Below the pieces are notes generated by a model. That model was given only the letters and a program-made list of their open reading frames with translations, did no database searches and was not told the origin of the DNA. Positions 62,193 through 64,000 of a stretch of 64,000 nt of DNA are shown piece by piece. The DNA comes from Nothopassalora personata (Eukaryota > Ascomycota > Dothideomycetes > Mycosphaerellales > Mycosphaerellaceae), in the NCBI GenBank assembly GCA_033816765.1, contig CM066287.1, positions 4,154,001 to 4,218,000 on the forward strand, read 5' to 3'. The translations under genes were made by a program, and so were the position numbers. Position 1 is the stretch's first letter. Every line of letters starts with the position of its first letter.

Positions 62193-64000
62193 TCACCCCC
62201 ATGACGAGGCTCTAGATGCAAAACAGGTGCTATCAGGAGGTGTGATAAAGTCGTCTTCATCATCATCCTCGACAGATGGCTTGGGAGGTGTTGTTGGCTG
62301 CACCTCCGGAAAGTCGTCCGGAGCGGTGTCTTGATAGCTGTCAACTACCTCCTGGGCCAAGTCCTCATTCACCTGCTGGACTGGTGTCTCAGCAGGGCGG
62401 TTGATAATAGTGATGTTCTTAGGTGTAGCTACACCCCCAGAATCACCACCCCCAGGAGCCACACCACGCTCGGCTCCAGCGCGCTTTGGCTGAGTCGATG
62501 CCTTGTGGTTGCGCTCTACAGGGAAGATGTCGTCCAGAGAGATGTATTCATCATCAGCTTCAGGCTCCTCGGCCAAAGCAGTGATAGGCTCCTTGCCTTC
62601 AATGAACTGAACATCCTTGGTACGGAACACTCTATGCGCCTTAGCAACATAGACACGGTAGATGGTGCGGCTCTCGTATCCAACAAGCTTGCCCTCCAAT
62701 GAGCGGGAGTCAAACTTCTCACCTCGGCCGACACTGTGGTCGTACACGAAGGCGCGGCATCCATATGCCTTGAGGTGTGACAGGCTGGGCTTCACTTCGC
62801 CCTTGCCTTGCCACGTGTTGATGACTTCCTGAGGTGACAGTCCCTTGAGGGCTGCACTCGGAGTCAGGTTGAGTAGATAGACCGAAGCCTGCACAGCTTC
62901 TGGCCAGAGTGCCACTGGCAGGCCAGCATCAATCAGTAGCTTGCGTGACTGGACGCACACGATATGATTGCTGACCTCCGCACCGCCATTCTGTTCTGAT
63001 GAATGAGGTGCTGTGATCTGAAGTGTGAAGCCCTCATCTTGTGAGAGCTGGGTGAGTGTGGTGCCTCCATACTCGCCGCCTCCATCTATGCGTAAGATCA
63101 CAATGCTGGCATTGTATTCTGTCTTCACATGACGGACAACGGTGCGGATATGCTGGGCAGCGCCATTCTTCTGCGCTGAACAGAACACTGTTCGCTGCAG
63201 GCTGGCGAGGCAAGTGAATAGCGTGAAGTATCTCTCCTTGCCAAGCCCAAGGTTGCGGACTGTCACTACATCGGCTGCGATGATGTAGTATGGTGTTGAC
63301 GGTCGCACCATAGGTATGCGGTTATAGACTTTGTGCCCCAGTCCCATGCGACATGGTACGCATTCGCGTGGGTGCTTGCTGAGGTCACCGTTGCCGACAA
63401 TGATGATGCGCTGATCGTTGTGAAGCTGCACTAGCTTGCGGCTGTGAATGTGTCCAAGGCGTCTGTGCCACAGGTCGCCAGTCGCGGCGATAGATGGCTC
63501 GACCTTAGATGATGCCAAAGCAGTCGGTGAATGCTTTAGCTTGAGGAATGGCAGTCCATTGTGACTGTAGCAGTGTGCCACCGTACGCGCACCATTCCCC
63601 TTTGTGAAGAGGATCTGGTCGTCGTTACGATAATAGACACCCTTGCGGCGGAGAGCCTCTGTCGAGATCAGATTGGCTGCAAGGCCTGGCACGTACAGCA
63701 CCTGCGAGAAGTAGGTGATGCCGCATCCATACAGGTCCAATTGGATAATGCCACAGGCTGTCGCAGTGATGGTGCCCTTGCCTGTCCTAATAGGGACATT
63801 GCAGGGCCGATAATCCATCATATTGCTCAGCTCGTTAGTCATATGAGAAGTGCAGCCAGAGTCCACAACCCAGTCGGTTGGGCTCTTCGCTGCCAGCAGT
63901 GCGGAGGTGTCTTGAATGTCATCCTCGGCAGCCATATACATGCTGTGGTTGCCGTTGTATGGAGTCATCAGATCCTCGAGGTTGTTCATGCCGTGAGCCG
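62193..64000 (-). mobile_element. Ty1/copia retrotransposon, protease-integrase part, truncated
   Basis: An open frame enters from the right edge and runs 1.8 kb to a stop at 62193. Order of domains is Ty1/copia: aspartic protease with WVVDSGCTSHM; GAG pre-integrase LWHRRLGHIHSRKLV and the CxxC of ECVPCRMG; integrase core with Asp in IIAADVVTV, Asp in LRIDGGGEYGG and Glu in HSSEQNGGAE; then the C-terminal QEVINTW, YGCRAFVYDHS and RVYVAKAHRVFRTKDV. After an acidic linker the frame ends SRASSWG, where the reverse transcriptase and RNase H should follow. None is found to the left, so the copy is defective, although its integrase frame is undamaged by RIP. Confidence 0.9.

Overview
This window is nuclear DNA of a filamentous ascomycete (Pezizomycotina). 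The gene set, the many short introns of about 45-100 bases with GT-AG (occasionally GC-AG) ends, and the style of the lineage-restricted proteins suggest a Dothideomycete; the class is an inference, not shown directly. Genes lie on both strands about every 2 kb, there is no operon logic, and most of the first 60.5 kb is ordinary euchromatin. For many genes the exons were joined by hand and the joined length checked to be a multiple of three; exon coordinates are given in the entries.

Layout. 0-9 kb: the C-terminal tail of a gene entering from the left, an Stc1-domain protein, cytochrome c, a gutted short-chain dehydrogenase pseudogene, a bZIP factor with upstream ORFs in its leader, a decayed membrane-protein remnant, a Cys-containing hypothetical protein, the complex I PDSW/NDUFB10 subunit and an F-box-like protein. 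9.5-19.5 kb: the interstrand-crosslink nuclease SNM1/PSO2, an eight-exon SNF2-family ATPase, an NT-C2 protein and a glutathione S-transferase. 20-28.5 kb: a J-domain protein, a gene-poor stretch, a calcineurin-type metallophosphoesterase carrying one frame-disrupting base, and a DUF7587-like nuclear-looking protein. 28.8-40 kb: elongation factor SPT5, UV-damage endonuclease UVE1, a candidate N-myristoylated small protein, a C2H2 zinc-finger factor with an unusual Cys-rich tail, and small hypothetical genes. 40-49.6 kb: an I78-type inhibitor, a pyridoxal-reductase-like aldo-keto reductase, the SDH assembly factor SDHAF1/SDH6, a Rossmann-fold protein, a mitochondrial m-AAA protease and a secreted 14-cysteine protein. 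49.6-60.5 kb: a broken acidic gene, a 5'-shortened DUF4246 gene, a zinc-type alcohol dehydrogenase-like reductase, an LMBR1 membrane protein and SEC39.

The last 3.5 kb is different: direct and inverted repeats, a T/A-shifted stretch that looks RIP-mutated, a candidate LTR, a 10-bp minisatellite and the protease-integrase half of a Ty1/copia retrotransposon that runs off the right edge and stops before any reverse transcriptase.

Functional themes are housekeeping ones: mitochondrial respiration and quality control (cytochrome c, complex I subunit, SDHAF1, m-AAA protease), DNA repair and chromatin (SNM1, SNF2 ATPase, UVE1, Stc1 domain, SPT5) and ER/Golgi traffic (SEC39). I see no biosynthetic cluster, no CRISPR and no convincing tRNA or rRNA. 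I found no clearly new multi-gene system. The most interesting single items are the Cys-rich tail of the zinc-finger factor, the secreted Cys-rich protein, the uORF-bearing bZIP leader, the frameshifted phosphoesterase with all motifs intact, the open SEC39 intron and several genes caught while decaying.
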